DNA of 64,000 nucleotides from Phaeospirillum sp. (GCA_030651575.1 JAUSFB010000029.1:1-64000); one strand, 5' to 3'. Positions 28,414-38,517 are shown, numbered from the stretch's first letter. Made by a program: numbers and translations. The notes: a model not told the origin generated them from the letters alone.

Positions 28414-29703
28414 ATGTTCGATCCGATGAACAGGACCAGTGGCATCGACCTTGAGGTGACCGAGCGGCTCCGCCGCACATTGGCCCTGGTCCTGGCGGGT
28501 GGGCGCGGTTCGCGCCTGATGGACCTCACCGACTGGCATGCCAAGCCCGCCATTCCATTCGCCGGCAAATTCCGGATCATCGACTTCACCTTGTCCAACT
28601 GCATCAACTCCGGCATCCGCCGCATCGGAGTGCTGACCCAGTACAAGGCCCATTCGCTACTGCAACACATCCAGCGCGGCTGGGGCTTCCTGCGCGGCGA
28701 GTTCAACGAGTTCATCGAACTGCTGCCGGCGCAGCAGCGCACCGTCGGAGAGAACTGGTACAAGGGGACCGCCGACGCGGTGTACCAGAACCTGGATATC
28801 TTTCGCGCCCACAAGCCCGAACACGTCCTGGTCCTGGCCGGCGACCATGTCTACAAAATGAATTACGGCAAGATGCTGGCCCAGCACCTCGCCAGCCACG
28901 CCGACGTCTCGGTCGCCTGCATCGAGGTACCGCTGGAAATCGCCAGGGGCTTTGGCGTCATGGCGGTGGACGACGACGACCGTATCGTCCGCTTCGACGA
29001 AAAACCCGCCAACCCGCAGCACATGCCCGGCCGGCCTGATCTGGCCCTGGCCAGCATGGGCATCTACATCTTCAATGCCCAACTGCTGTTCGACATCCTG
29101 GCCAAGGACGCCATCGCCCCCGGTTCCGAGCACGATTTCGGCAAGGACCTGATCCCCGCCCTGGTCAAGACCCACAAGGTCGTCGCCCACCACTTCCAAC
29201 ACTCCTGCGTCATGCACGAAGGCGCACGGGAGCACTATTGGCGCGATGTCGGCACCATCGACGCCTATTGGGAAGCCAATATCGACCTTACCACCGTGAC
29301 TCCGGCCCTCAACGTCTATGACGAAAACTGGCCGATCTGGACCGACCAGGCCCAGTCGCCGCCAGCCAAATTCGTGTTCGACTCCGATCATCGGCGCGGC
29401 ATGGCGGTGGACTCCCTGGTCGCCGGCGGCTGCATCATCTCGGGCGCCACGGTGCGCCGCGCCATGCTGTTCTCCAATGTGCGGGTCAACAGCTATTGCG
29501 TGGTCGAGGATTCAGTCATCCTGCCGGGCGTCGATATCGGCCGCCACGCCCGCCTCCGGAAATGCATCGTCGATCAAGGCTGCGTCGTGCCGCCCGGTCT
29601 GGTGGTGGGCGAAGACCCCGCCCTGGACGCCTCACGCTTCCACCGCACTGAAAAGGGCATCACCCTGGTGACCGCCGCCAAGCTGAAGGCGTTGGAGGGG
29701 TAA
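28414..29703 (+). CDS. glgC: Glucose-1-phosphate adenylyltransferase
   Basis: This 429-aa enzyme has a nucleotidyltransferase core with LVLAGGRGSRLMDLTD, KPAIPFAGKFRIIDF, and GTADAVYQN, and a left-handed beta-helix C-terminal domain with hexapeptide-like repeats (about 300-420) that mediates allosteric control. It makes ADP-glucose, the committed step to glycogen. It is divergent from glgA-glk, and the 194-bp gap should hold both promoters, but no clear boxes were assigned. It converges with mltG at a 13-bp gap. Confidence 0.95.
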   Translation: MFDPMNRTSGIDLEVTERLRRTLALVLAGGRGSRLMDLTDWHAKPAIPFAGKFRIIDFTLSNCINSGIRRIGVLTQYKAHSLLQHIQRGWGFLRGEFNEFIELLPAQQRTVGENWYKGTADAVYQNLDIFRAHKPEHVLVLAGDHVYKMNYGKMLAQHLASHADVSVACIEVPLEIARGFGVMAVDDDDRIVRFDEKPANPQHMPGRPDLALASMGIYIFNAQLLFDILAKDAIAPGSEHDFGKDLIPALVKTHKVVAHHFQHSCVMHEGAREHYWRDVGTIDAYWEANIDLTTVTPALNVYDENWPIWTDQAQSPPAKFVFDSDHRRGMAVDSLVAGGCIISGATVRRAMLFSNVRVNSYCVVEDSVILPGVDIGRHARLRKCIVDQGCVVPPGLVVGEDPALDASRFHRTEKGITLVTAAKLKALEG

Positions 29704-29716
29704 GATAGGGAATCCG

Positions 29717-30694
29717 TCACTTCCCAGCTTTCTCGATCTTGCGCCACTTGGCCACATTGGCGTTATGCTCGTCGAGCGAGCGGGCAAAGGCGTGCCCACC
29801 GGTGCCGTCGGCGACGAAATACAGCTCCTCGCTCTTGACCGGATGCAGCACTGCCTCCAGCGAGGCGCGGCCCGGATTGGCGATGGGAGTCCGGGGCAGG
29901 CCGTCGATGACATAGGTGTTCCAGGGATGCCGGCTCTGTAGATCGTCGCGGGTCAGGGAATGGTCAAGCTCGCCCAGGCACTCGGACAGGCCGTAGATCA
30001 CGGTTGGATCGGACTGGAACCGCATCCGCTTGGCCATCCGGTTATAAAACACCGCCGCGACGCGGGGACGCTCGGCATCCACGCCGGTCTCGCGCTCGAC
30101 CATGGAAGCCAGGATCAGCGCCTCTTCCTTGCTTTTCAGCGGCAGGCCGGGGGCGCGGGCCACCCACAGCACATCCACCGTCTGGCGCATGGCCTTTTCC
30201 ATGCGGGCCAGAACATCGTCGCGCATCTCGTCGCGGGTCATGTGCCAGGTCTCGGGCAGCAGCCAGCCTTCTTGAATCTTGCGCGTCACCGGACCGGCCA
30301 GAAAATCCGCCTCGGCGACCAGATCCTTCACCTGACGCACCGTCAGCCCCTCGGCGATGGTCAGTTTGTGGATCACCACCTTGCCCTCGGCAATGATCCG
30401 CACCGCCTCTTCCGGCGAGACCCTGGCCGGGAAGGCGTATTCGCCGGCCTTGAGGCTGGCGCGACGCAGCTTTGCCCCCAGGACGAATACCCAGCGACTG
30501 GAAATCACCCCGGCGCCATCCAGCGATTGGGCGATCAACTCGGTTCCCGCGCCCCTGGGGATGATCACGGTGACCGGCTGGGCCGCTGGTCCCGGTGCGG
30601 TAAAGCGCCGGTGGCCCTCCCATGCGGCCCCGCCGCCGATCAGTCCGGCCAGCACCGCCAATCCCACCAGAACCCGAAGCACGATCTTCACCAT
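29717..30694 (-). CDS. mltG: Endolytic peptidoglycan transglycosylase MltG
   Basis: The product is about 325 aa: a short cytoplasmic start, one membrane helix (VLRVLVGLAVLAGLIGG), a LysM-like region, and the YceG domain with catalytic Glu in ASMVERETG and the FQSDPTVIYG motif. It cuts nascent glycan strands and sets their length. The 5' end overlaps a hairpin after fabF; ATG at 30694 or 30697 is favoured, and 30709 is possible. fabF-mltG adjacency is widely conserved in alphaproteobacteria. Confidence 0.92.
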   Translation of the reverse strand: MVKIVLRVLVGLAVLAGLIGGGAAWEGHRRFTAPGPAAQPVTVIIPRGAGTELIAQSLDGAGVISSRWVFVLGAKLRRASLKAGEYAFPARVSPEEAVRIIAEGKVVIHKLTIAEGLTVRQVKDLVAEADFLAGPVTRKIQEGWLLPETWHMTRDEMRDDVLARMEKAMRQTVDVLWVARAPGLPLKSKEEALILASMVERETGVDAERPRVAAVFYNRMAKRMRFQSDPTVIYGLSECLGELDHSLTRDDLQSRHPWNTYVIDGLPRTPIANPGRASLEAVLHPVKSEELYFVADGTGGHAFARSLDEHNANVAKWRKIEKAGK

Positions 30695-30713
30695 CATTCC
30701 CCCGGACATGAAC

Positions 30714-30742
30714 AAGGCCCCCGCGCGACGCACGGGGGCCTT
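30714..30742 (-). terminator. Hairpin between fabF and mltG
   Basis: AAGGCCCCCG pairs with CGGGGGCCTT around a 9-nt loop, immediately after the fabF stop. The following T-stretch is short, so partial termination before mltG is more likely than a complete stop. Confidence 0.6.
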
Positions 30743-30770
30743 GTCATCAGCGTCAAACCCGACCCGACCC

Positions 30771-32030
30771 TTACGGGCCGGCCTTGAAGATCAACGAAGC
30801 ATTGGTGCCGCCGAACCCAAACGAGTTCGACAGAACAACCTTGACCTCGCGTTCCTTGGCCTTGAGCGGCACCAGATCGATATCGCAACCCTCGGACGGA
30901 TTGTCCAGGTTCAGGGTCGGCGGCACGATCTGATCGCGCATGGCCAGCAGGGAGTAAATCGCCTCGGCGGCGCCGGCCGCGCCCAACAGGTGGCCGATGG
31001 CCGACTTGGTAGACGACATGCTGAGCTTGTAGGCGTGGTCCTTGAACAACCGCTTCACCGCGCCCAGTTCGATCTCGTCGCCAAGCGGCGTCGAGGTGCC
31101 ATGGGCATTGATGTAGTCGATATCTTCCAACGCCACCCCGGCCCGCTTGATGGCGGCGGTCATGGCGCGGAAACCGCCATTGCCGTCGGCCGCCGGAGCG
31201 GTGATGTGGTGAGCGTCGCCCGACATGCCGTACCCGATGATCTCGCCATAGATCTTGGCGCCGCGCTTCTTGGCGTGCTCAAGCTCTTCCAGGACGACGA
31301 TGCCGGCGCCCTCGCCCATGACGAAACCGTCGCGGTCCTTATCCCAGGGACGCGAACCCCTGGTCGGCTCGTCGTTAAAGGCCGTGGACAGCGCCTTGGC
31401 GGCGGCAAAGCCCGCCATGCCGAGACGATGCACCGCGGCCTCCGCGCCGCCGGCGACCATGACGTCGGCATCATCGAACTGGATGATGCGGGCGGCGTCG
31501 CCGATGGCGTGAGCGCCCGTGGCGCAGGCCGTCACCACCGCGTGATTCGGTCCCTTGAACCCATAGCGGATGGAGACATGGCCCGAGACCAGATTGATCA
31601 GGGCGGCGGGAATAAAGAAGGGGCTGATGCGGCGCGGACCGGATTTCTCCAGGGTCAGAGCCCCATTGGCGATATTGGGCAGACCGCCAATACCGGAGCC
31701 GATCATGACGCCGGTACGTTCCTGTCCCTCGTCATCCTGAGGTTTCCAACCGGAATCCTCCACCGCTTCCATAGCGGCGGCGAGGCCATAGACGATGAAA
31801 TCGTCCATGCGGCGGCGGTCCTTGGCGGAGGCCACGGCGTCAAGATCCAACTCGCCCGGCCCGGTGCCGCGCGGAACAATACCGGCGATCTGGGCGGGAA
31901 GGTCGGACACGTCGAAGGTATCAATGCGGCGGATGCCCGACTGAGAGGCCAGCAGGCGCTCCCAATTGGTCTTCACCCCGTTACCGAGAGGGGTGACGAG
32001 GCCGAGGCCGGTGACGACAACACGTCTCAT
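30771..32030 (-). CDS. fabF: 3-oxoacyl-ACP synthase II (FabF)
   Basis: A 419-aa condensing enzyme. The active-site Cys lies in VTACATGAHAIGDA, and the catalytic histidines in NAHGTSTPLGD and SAIGHLLGAAGA. It elongates acyl-ACP with malonyl-ACP in type II fatty-acid synthesis. It sits 77 bp downstream of acpP in the minus-strand cluster fabD-fabG-acpP-fabF-mltG. The start MRRVVVTGLG matches the family. Confidence 0.96.
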   Translation of the reverse strand: MRRVVVTGLGLVTPLGNGVKTNWERLLASQSGIRRIDTFDVSDLPAQIAGIVPRGTGPGELDLDAVASAKDRRRMDDFIVYGLAAAMEAVEDSGWKPQDDEGQERTGVMIGSGIGGLPNIANGALTLEKSGPRRISPFFIPAALINLVSGHVSIRYGFKGPNHAVVTACATGAHAIGDAARIIQFDDADVMVAGGAEAAVHRLGMAGFAAAKALSTAFNDEPTRGSRPWDKDRDGFVMGEGAGIVVLEELEHAKKRGAKIYGEIIGYGMSGDAHHITAPAADGNGGFRAMTAAIKRAGVALEDIDYINAHGTSTPLGDEIELGAVKRLFKDHAYKLSMSSTKSAIGHLLGAAGAAEAIYSLLAMRDQIVPPTLNLDNPSEGCDIDLVPLKAKEREVKVVLSNSFGFGGTNASLIFKAGP

Positions 32031-32107
32031 GGAACCCTGGCTTTCGGAAGTGTCTGGGATATGAAGGGGCGTCGACCCATCACGACGGACCGACGCCCGA
32101 ATTCCAC

Positions 32108-32341
32108 TTAGGAATTCTTGGTGATGAAGTCGATGGCATCCTTCACCGTAAGGATCTTCTCGGCCGCATCATCGGGAATTTCCACGGAGAACTCTTCTTC
32201 GAAGGCCATCACCAGCTCGACGGTGTCGAGGCTGTCGGCGCCCAGGTCATCGATGAAGCTGGCGTTCTCGGTCACCTTGGACTCTTCGACGCCCAGATGC
32301 TCGACGACGATCTTCTTAACCCGTTCAGCCACGTCACTCAT
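32108..32341 (-). CDS. acpP: Acyl carrier protein
   Basis: A 77-aa acidic four-helix protein. The phosphopantetheine attachment serine is in [18 protein letters not shown] at 32341 ([10 protein letters not shown]) with GAGGAA upstream is the real start; the longer open frame upstream has no family support. It carries acyl chains for FabD/G/F encoded around it. Confidence 0.97.
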   Translation of the reverse strand: MSDVAERVKKIVVEHLGVEESKVTENASFIDDLGADSLDTVELVMAFEEEFSVEIPDDAAEKILTVKDAIDFITKNS

Positions 32342-32483
32342 TTGCGATTCCTCGGAAGTCTCGTCTGTTGGAAAATCTGGTTCCACGCCCGACTGGCGTA
32401 GCCCGTTGTCAGGCGGAAAGTGCCGTTACCTAGCATACTTTTTCTGCCTTGACCAGTGTCGGCAGCCTAAATTCAGGACACCT

Positions 32484-33221
32484 TTATATCATGGCCATGC
32501 CACCGTTGACATGCAGCGTCTGGCCGGTGACATAGGCGGCCTCGTTGGAAGCCAGATAAATCACGGCGGCGGCGATCTCTTCCGGGCTGCCCATGCGGCC
32601 GGCGGGAATGCCGGGCAACAGCTTGCCCTTCTGGTCCTCGGTCAGCACGTCGGTCATGGCCGAGGTGATGAAACCAGGCGCGACGCAGTTGACGGTGATG
32701 TTGCGGCTGGCCACTTCCTGGGCCAGGGCCTTGCTCATGCCGATCATGCCGGCCTTGGAGGCGGCGTAGTTGACCTGCCCCGGATTACCGGTGACGCCGA
32801 CGATGGAGGTGATGTTGATCATGCGGCCCCAGCGGCGCTTCATCTGACCCTTCATGGCGGCGCGGCACAGACGGAAGGCGGCGGTGAGGTTGACGTCGAG
32901 CACGGCGGCCCAATCGTCGTCCTTCATGCGCAGCACCAAACCGTCGCGGGTCAGGCCGGCATTGTTGACCAGAATGTCGAGTGAGCCCATGGCCGCCTCG
33001 GCGTCCTTGGCCAGCTTCTCGACCGCTTCGGGTTCGGACAGATTGGCGGGCAGGACATGAACGCGGTCGCCCAACCCGGCGGCCAGGGCGTCCAGCGCGT
33101 CCCGCCTTGTGCCGTGCAGGCCGACCGTGGCGCCCTGGGCATGCAGCGCCTTGGCGATGGCGCCGCCGATGCCGCCCGAAGCGCCGGTCACCAGCGCGGT
33201 CTTGCCGGAAAGGTCGAACAT
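32484..33221 (-). CDS. fabG: 3-oxoacyl-ACP reductase (FabG)
   Basis: A 245-aa short-chain dehydrogenase with NADPH-binding TGASGGIGGAIAKAL, NNAGLTRDGL, the catalytic Ser in ITSIVGVTGNPG, and the YxxxK in NYAASKAGMIG. The context between fabD and acpP makes FabG the firm call. TTG directly precedes the ATG in frame, but GGGAGAGAGC spacing favours ATG at 33221. Confidence 0.96.
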   Translation of the reverse strand: MFDLSGKTALVTGASGGIGGAIAKALHAQGATVGLHGTRRDALDALAAGLGDRVHVLPANLSEPEAVEKLAKDAEAAMGSLDILVNNAGLTRDGLVLRMKDDDWAAVLDVNLTAAFRLCRAAMKGQMKRRWGRMINITSIVGVTGNPGQVNYAASKAGMIGMSKALAQEVASRNITVNCVAPGFITSAMTDVLTEDQKGKLLPGIPAGRMGSPEEIAAAVIYLASNEAAYVTGQTLHVNGGMAMI

Positions 33222-33318
33222 CAAAGCTCTCTCCCAATATGGACGCGCCGGTGAACTCTTTCATCGGCCGAGGAGTTGCGGGCAAAGCCAGGCACGCGCC
33301 CGGCGCCAGGGGAACGAC

Positions 33319-34260
33319 CTACAGAGTCTTCAGAAACGCTTCGATATCGGCGGGCGTCCCCACCGAGCTGCCCGACAATTCCTTGTCGATGCGCTTGGCC
33401 AGACCACCCAGCACCTTGCCGACGCCGAGTTCGACCAGGGTATCGACTCCCTGGGCCTTCATGAACAAGACGCATTCGCGCCAGCGGACCGTGCCGGTGA
33501 CTTGGCGCACCAGCAAGGCGCGGATCTCGTCGGGGTCGGTGACGCGGTTGGCGGTGACGTTGGCGACCAGCGGCAGGCGCGGGCTCTTCATGTCCACCTT
33601 GGCCAGCGCCGCTTCCATGGCGTCGGCCGCCGGCTGCATCAAGGCGCAATGAAAGGGAGCCGACACCGGCAGCAGGATGGCCCGCTTGATGCCACGTTCG
33701 GCGGCGAGCTTGATGGCGCGATCGACAGCGACCTTGTGGCCGGACAGCACCACCTGAGCGCCGCCATTGTCATTGGCGGCCTCGCAGACATCGCCCTCGG
33801 CGGCAACGGCGGCGATCTCCTTGGCCTGCTCCAGCTCGGAGCCCAACAGGGCAGCCATGGCGCCGATTCCGACCGGAACCGCCTTTTGCATGGCTTGACC
33901 GCGAATCTTCAGCAACCGCGCGGTATCGGCGACGGTAAAGGCCCCGGCCGCGGCCAGGGCCGAATACTCGCCCAGCGAATGGCCGGCGACAAAAGCGGCG
34001 GTCCTGGCCAGATCGATCCCGCCCTCGGTCTCCAGCACCCGCACCACCGCCAGCGACATGGCCATCAGGGCCGGCTGCGCGTTCTCGGTCAGGGTCAGAT
34101 CGGCCTCCGGCCCCTCGAACATCAGGGCCGACAGCTTCTGCGACAGGGCGTCGTCCACTTCCTGGAACAACTGGCGGGCAATGGGAAAAGCCTCGGCCAA
34201 CTCGCGGCCCATGCCGACAGCCTGCGATCCCTGGCCGGGAAAGACGAACGCGCGGGTCAT
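33319..34260 (-). CDS. fabD: Malonyl-CoA:ACP transacylase (FabD)
   Basis: A 313-aa acyltransferase. FPGQGSQAVGMG opens the protein, the nucleophilic serine is in VAGHSLGEYSALAAAG, and the catalytic His is in LLPVSAPFHCALM. It loads malonyl groups onto ACP. It is the first gene of the minus-strand fab cluster, divergent from rpsF; the 279-bp gap holds the rpsF promoter and presumably one for fabD. Confidence 0.96.
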   Translation of the reverse strand: MTRAFVFPGQGSQAVGMGRELAEAFPIARQLFQEVDDALSQKLSALMFEGPEADLTLTENAQPALMAMSLAVVRVLETEGGIDLARTAAFVAGHSLGEYSALAAAGAFTVADTARLLKIRGQAMQKAVPVGIGAMAALLGSELEQAKEIAAVAAEGDVCEAANDNGGAQVVLSGHKVAVDRAIKLAAERGIKRAILLPVSAPFHCALMQPAADAMEAALAKVDMKSPRLPLVANVTANRVTDPDEIRALLVRQVTGTVRWRECVLFMKAQGVDTLVELGVGKVLGGLAKRIDKELSGSSVGTPADIEAFLKTL

Positions 34261-34409
34261 GGGTCAGGCTCCGTATTGAATAATGGCAGGCGAGAGAAAA
34301 GGGAAACGGACGGCCGGTGTCAAGCATTCCGTGGAGACTGGCACTTTCTCCACCCCATCGAAGTGCGCCGGCACGTCAGCGACTTGGGATTGCGGCTTCG
34401 ATTGGCCTG

Positions 34410-34437
34410 TTGAAACGCTGGCCGAGTTGTGTATAGT
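34410..34437 (+). promoter_or_regulatory. sigma-70 promoter of the rpsF-rpsR operon
   Basis: TTGAAA (34410-34415), a 16-bp spacer and TATAGT (34432-34437) closely match the consensus and the arrangement of the rpsD promoter (same spacer length and same -10). The inferred leader is about 95 nt before the rpsF ATG. Confidence 0.7.
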
Positions 34438-34539
34438 GCGCCGCTTCCAACCCTTGCCGTCCCTCGTCCGAGGTGCCGGCTATGCCCGCTCGTCCATTGG
34501 GGATGAATGGGAAGAGAAAAGCCAAAAGGGGTTTTTCAT

Positions 34540-34980
34540 ATGTCGTTGTACGAATGCGTGTTTATCGCGCGCCAGGACATTTCCGCCCAGCAGGTGGAAA
34601 CCCTGACCGCCGAACTCTCCGAAATCCTCGCCCAGGGTGGCGGCACAGTCTCCAAGACGGAGTACTGGGGCCTGCGCAACATCTCCTACCGGGTGAAGAA
34701 GAATCGCAAGGGCCACTACGTCCTGCTGAATATCGATGCTCCATCCGCCGCCGTGAAGGAAATGGAGCGTCAGATGTCCATCAACGAGGACGTCCTCCGC
34801 ACCCTGACCATTCGCGTCGAGGAACTGGAGGAAGGCCCGTCGGCCATGATGCAGTCCAAGAACAGCCGTGACGAGCGTCCGCGTCGTGGTGACGGCGATG
34901 ACCGTCCCCGCCGTGAAGATCGTGGCGACCGTCCGCGTCGTGACGACCGCGAACCCCGTCGTATGGAAGGAGGCGAGTAA
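34540..34980 (+). CDS. rpsF: 30S ribosomal protein S6, with charged C-terminal tail
   Basis: At 146 aa, this has the S6 core (about 1-100; [36 protein letters not shown]) and an unusual C-terminal extension made of repeating Asp/Arg units such as DRPRRED and DRPRRDD (about 110-140). S6 binds S18 on the platform of the small subunit. Tails of this kind are common but variable in alphaproteobacteria. Its TAA overlaps the rpsR ATG. Confidence 0.97.
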   Translation: MSLYECVFIARQDISAQQVETLTAELSEILAQGGGTVSKTEYWGLRNISYRVKKNRKGHYVLLNIDAPSAAVKEMERQMSINEDVLRTLTIRVEELEEGPSAMMQSKNSRDERPRRGDGDDRPRREDRGDRPRRDDREPRRMEGGE

Positions 34981-35255
34981 TGTCTGACGACAAGATGAAC
35001 GAGCGTCCGCGCCCCGCCGCCGCCGCTGGGCAGCGCCGTCCCTTCTTCCGCCGCCGCAAGACTTGCCCGTTCACGGGCGAGGGCGCGCCGAAGATCGACT
35101 ACAAGGACACCAAGCTCCTGAGCCGCTTCATTTCCGAGCGCGGCAAGATCGTGCCGTCCCGCATCACCGCGGTGTCGGCCAAGAAGCAGCGCGAACTGGC
35201 CCAGGCCATCAAGCGCGCCCGCTTCCTGGGTCTGCTGCCCTACGTGGTGAAATGA
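34980..35255 (+). CDS. rpsR: 30S ribosomal protein S18
   Basis: A 91-aa S18 with core motifs [19 protein letters not shown] and [22 protein letters not shown], preceded by a basic N-terminus ([11 protein letters not shown]). It forms a dimer with S6 in the 30S platform. Start and stop overlap in TAATG with rpsF. Confidence 0.97.
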   Translation: MSDDKMNERPRPAAAAGQRRPFFRRRKTCPFTGEGAPKIDYKDTKLLSRFISERGKIVPSRITAVSAKKQRELAQAIKRARFLGLLPYVVK

Positions 35256-35277
35256 GCTTGGGACCGGCCAGGTCGTT

Positions 35278-36231
35278 GTGACCGGGTCGATCGGCATCGC
35301 GCTGGCGGCAGGACTGCTTTCTTCATTGCTGTTCCTGCTGCTGGCGAAAGGCTACGCCGTCGGCATGCTGCTGTCCTATGTCGCTCCCCTGCCATTGATG
35401 ATGGTTGGGTTGCACCGGGGACTGATAGCGGCGCTGGTGGCGGGTCTGGCTGCGATGGCCGCCGTGGCCGCGGTGGTGGGGGGGATGCCCTCCCTGCCCT
35501 TCGCGATAACGGCGGTGCTGCCAAGTCTGGTGGTTGTCCGTCAGGCGCTCTTGTGGCGGAGCAATTCCGCCGGGACCGTCGAATGGTACCCACCGGGTCT
35601 GGTGCTTGGCTGGCTGACCGGCATGGGGCTGGCGCTGATCCTGATCGGCGTGACCCTGGCGCCCGAACAGCCGGCCAGCGGGGAAATGGGTGGGATACAG
35701 GCCTGGGTCGCCGATATGATCGGCAGAACCATGGATCTTCTGGCCCCCACGCTCACGGTCGAACAGCGGCATACCGCAATCGGCTGGTGGGTACCGTTTT
35801 TCCCGGCGATGGTGGTCGGATCGTGGTTGGCAATGGCGATAGTCAATGCCGTTTCCGCCCAGGGACTCCTGGCGCGGCTTGGCCGAAACCAGCGGCCGAC
35901 GCCGGCTTATCGGAAGCTTGAGCTTCCGATCTGGCTGGGGGTGGTTCTGGTGGGGGCCTCGACGGTGGGGGCGATGGCGGGGGGAGACCTCGGCTATGTC
36001 GCCCGCAGCGTGGCGGTGGTGACGCTGATACCGTTCGCCCTTTTGGGGCTGGCGGCGATGCATGAATGGGCCGCCAACCGGCCTAACGCGAGGATGATCC
36101 TCGCGGTGATGTATGGAGTTCTGTTCCTGGCCTCGGCATGGGCATTCGTCCCCGTCGCCGGCCTGGGACTGGTGAGGTTCTTGTCGCGATTCCGTCGCTC
36201 CGCTGACGGTGGCGATGGAAAGGAGGAATAA
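35278..36231 (+). CDS. DUF2232 (YybS-like) multi-pass membrane protein
   Basis: A 317-aa integral membrane protein with about seven to eight hydrophobic helices (for example [38 protein letters not shown] and [16 protein letters not shown]). DUF2232 genes lie between rpsR and rplI in many alphaproteobacteria, exactly as here, and the function is not established. The start is GTG at 35278. Conserved placement in a ribosomal operon suggests constitutive expression linked to growth. Confidence 0.8.
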   Translation: MTGSIGIALAAGLLSSLLFLLLAKGYAVGMLLSYVAPLPLMMVGLHRGLIAALVAGLAAMAAVAAVVGGMPSLPFAITAVLPSLVVVRQALLWRSNSAGTVEWYPPGLVLGWLTGMGLALILIGVTLAPEQPASGEMGGIQAWVADMIGRTMDLLAPTLTVEQRHTAIGWWVPFFPAMVVGSWLAMAIVNAVSAQGLLARLGRNQRPTPAYRKLELPIWLGVVLVGASTVGAMAGGDLGYVARSVAVVTLIPFALLGLAAMHEWAANRPNARMILAVMYGVLFLASAWAFVPVAGLGLVRFLSRFRRSADGGDGKEE

Positions 36232-36232
36232 G

Positions 36233-36814
36233 ATGGAAGTCATCCTGCTCGAGAGAATCGAGAAGCTGGGCCAGATGGGCGACGTGGTCAACGTCAAGCC
36301 CGGATTCGCCCGCAATTTCCTGCTGCCCCAGAAGAAGGCGCTCCGCGCCTCCAAGGCCAACTTGGAATTCTTCGACAAGCAGCGCGTCCAGCTGGAGGCC
36401 GTGAACCTCAAGCGCCGTGAAGAAGCCCAGGCTGTCGCCGACAAGATGAACGGCCTGTCCGTTCTGATGGTCCGCCAGGCCGGCGAAAACGGTCAGCTGT
36501 ACGGTTCGGTGTCCGGCAAGGACGTCGCCGACGCCATCAAGGCCGGCGGCTTCACCGTCGAACGTCGCATGGTCAACCTGGACAACCCGATCAAGACCCT
36601 GGGCAGCTACGCCGTGCGCGTTTCGCTCCACCCCGAGGTCCACCTGATCGTGACCGTCAACGTCGCCCGCTCGCAGGAGGAGGCCGAGCGCGCCGCCGCT
36701 GCGGCCGCGGCCGCCGCGGCCGCCGCCGTTGTCCCGGAAGAGGCCGAGGAAGTTGAAGCCGAGGCTGATGCCGAAGCCGAGGCCGAAGCGACCGAAGAGC
36801 TGGCTCAGGACTAA
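36233..36814 (+). CDS. rplI: 50S ribosomal protein L9, with low-complexity C-terminal tail
   Basis: A 193-aa L9. The N-terminal rRNA-binding domain has [17 protein letters not shown] and [13 protein letters not shown]; a long helix connects to the C-terminal domain (about 80-148). Beyond it is a run of eleven alanines and an acidic EAEAD-type tail (about 155-193), not needed for the L9 fold. GGAGG precedes the ATG at 36233. Confidence 0.97.
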   Translation: MEVILLERIEKLGQMGDVVNVKPGFARNFLLPQKKALRASKANLEFFDKQRVQLEAVNLKRREEAQAVADKMNGLSVLMVRQAGENGQLYGSVSGKDVADAIKAGGFTVERRMVNLDNPIKTLGSYAVRVSLHPEVHLIVTVNVARSQEEAERAAAAAAAAAAAAVVPEEAEEVEAEADAEAEAEATEELAQD

Positions 36815-36830
36815 GGTCCGCGAGTATTCG

Positions 36831-36866
36831 AAGCGGCGGCCGGAATTCGTTCCGGCCGCCGCTTTC
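36831..36866 (+). terminator. Intrinsic terminator after rplI
   Basis: A perfect 15-bp stem AAGCGGCGGCCGGAA around a TTCG tetraloop, followed by TTTCG. It ends the rpsF-rpsR-DUF2232-rplI operon before dnaB. Confidence 0.92.
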
Positions 36867-36965
36867 GCTTGCCTGCCATCCGGGCGCGGGCCATCCCATT
36901 ATCCTTGGCCCATGCGGGTCAAATGACTCGCTCCCGACCGGGTCGGCGGGTAGTCTTCCGACATC

Positions 36966-38483
36966 ATGACCACCTTTCCACACCATCCGCCCGCCGCCCC
37001 GACCGAGGGGCTTGGCTTTCGCGTCCCGCCCCATAATCTGGAGGCGGAACAGGCGCTGCTGGGCGCCATTCTGCTCAGTAACCGCGCCTTCGAGAAGGTC
37101 TCGGAGTTCCTGCGACCCGAGCACTTCGCCGACCCGGTGCATGGCCGCATCTTCGCCACCTGCGGCAAGCTGATCGAGCGCGGCCAGATGGCCAACCCGG
37201 TGACCTTGAAAACCTATTTCGAATCCGATGGCGGCCTGACCGAGATCGGTGGAACCGCCTATTTGGCCCAGTTGGCCAATTCGGTGGTGTCGGTCATCAA
37301 TGCCGAGGATTACGGCAAGCTGGTGTTCGACCTGCATCTGCGCCGCGAGTTGATCGGCCTGGGCGAGGATCTGGTCAATACCGCCTTTGCCTCCGACCTC
37401 GATTCCACCGCTATGGACCAGATCGGCTCGGCCGAGGCCAAGCTTTACGACCTCGCCACCACCGGCCAGACCGAGGGCGGCTTCGAGGACTTCAAGACCG
37501 TGCTGATCAACGCCGTCGTCTCGGCCGAGGCGGCCCATAAGCGCGAGGGCAAGCTGTCGGGCGTACCCACCGGCCTGATCGATATGGACGCCAAGCTGGG
37601 CGGCCTGCACCAATCCGACCTGCTGATCCTGGCCGGCCGCCCCTCCATGGGCAAGACCGCGCTGGCCACCAACATCGCCTTCAACGCCGCCTATGCCTAT
37701 AAGGAGGAAATCGACGCCCTGGGCCGCAAGAAGACGGTCGACGGCGCCATCACCGCTTTTTTCTCGCTGGAAATGTCGTCGGAACAGCTGGCCACCCGTA
37801 TCCTGGCCGAGCAGGCCGAGATCGCCAGCCATAAGATCCGCCAGGGCGAACTGTCCAACGAGGAGTTCGAACGGCTGGTGACGGCGGCGCAGAATCTCCA
37901 CCGCCTGCCGCTGTTCATCGACGACACCCCGGCGCTATCCATCTCGGCGGTCCGCACCCGCGCCCGCCGGCTGCAACGCCAGCACGGCCTGGACCTGATC
38001 ATCATCGATTACCTGCAATTGCTGCGCGGCTCCTCGGCCAACTCCGAGAACCGGGTGCAGGAAGTCTCCGAGATCACCCGCGGCCTCAAAGCGCTGGCCA
38101 AGGAGCTGTCGGTGCCGGTGATCGCCCTGTCGCAGCTGTCGCGCGCGGTGGAACAGCGCGAGGACAAGCGGCCGCAACTGTCCGATCTGCGTGAATCGGG
38201 CTCGATCGAGCAAGACGCCGACGTGGTCATGTTCGTGTTCCGCGAACAGTACTATCTGGAGCGCGCCGAGCCCGGTCAGCGCCCCGATGAAGGCCAGGAT
38301 AAATTCAACGAACGCCACGCCAAATGGCACGAACGCTGCGAGGAGGTCTGGAACACCGCCGAGGTCATCATCGCCAAGCAGCGTCACGGCCCGGTGGGAA
38401 CCGTGCGACTGTCCTTCCAGGGCGAGTTCACCAAGTTCGGCAATCTGGCCGCCACGGGCCATTACGAGGAACCGGGATTCTGA
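36966..38483 (+). CDS. dnaB: Replicative DNA helicase
   Basis: A 505-aa RecA-fold hexameric helicase. The N-terminal DnaG-binding domain (about 20-125) starts VPPHNLEAEQALLGAIL; the ATPase domain has Walker A GRPSMGKTALA, Walker B LIIIDYLQLL, and the QLSRAVEQREDKRPQLSDLRESGSIE-type arginine-finger region. It unwinds DNA at the replication fork. A 35-aa insertion-like segment (GQRPDEGQDKFNERHAK) before the last strand is normal for alphaproteobacteria. Confidence 0.96.
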   Translation: MTTFPHHPPAAPTEGLGFRVPPHNLEAEQALLGAILLSNRAFEKVSEFLRPEHFADPVHGRIFATCGKLIERGQMANPVTLKTYFESDGGLTEIGGTAYLAQLANSVVSVINAEDYGKLVFDLHLRRELIGLGEDLVNTAFASDLDSTAMDQIGSAEAKLYDLATTGQTEGGFEDFKTVLINAVVSAEAAHKREGKLSGVPTGLIDMDAKLGGLHQSDLLILAGRPSMGKTALATNIAFNAAYAYKEEIDALGRKKTVDGAITAFFSLEMSSEQLATRILAEQAEIASHKIRQGELSNEEFERLVTAAQNLHRLPLFIDDTPALSISAVRTRARRLQRQHGLDLIIIDYLQLLRGSSANSENRVQEVSEITRGLKALAKELSVPVIALSQLSRAVEQREDKRPQLSDLRESGSIEQDADVVMFVFREQYYLERAEPGQRPDEGQDKFNERHAKWHERCEEVWNTAEVIIAKQRHGPVGTVRLSFQGEFTKFGNLAATGHYEEPGF

Positions 38484-38517
38484 TATACCTTGGCTGCCGT
38501 ATGAATCTGAGGCTCTC

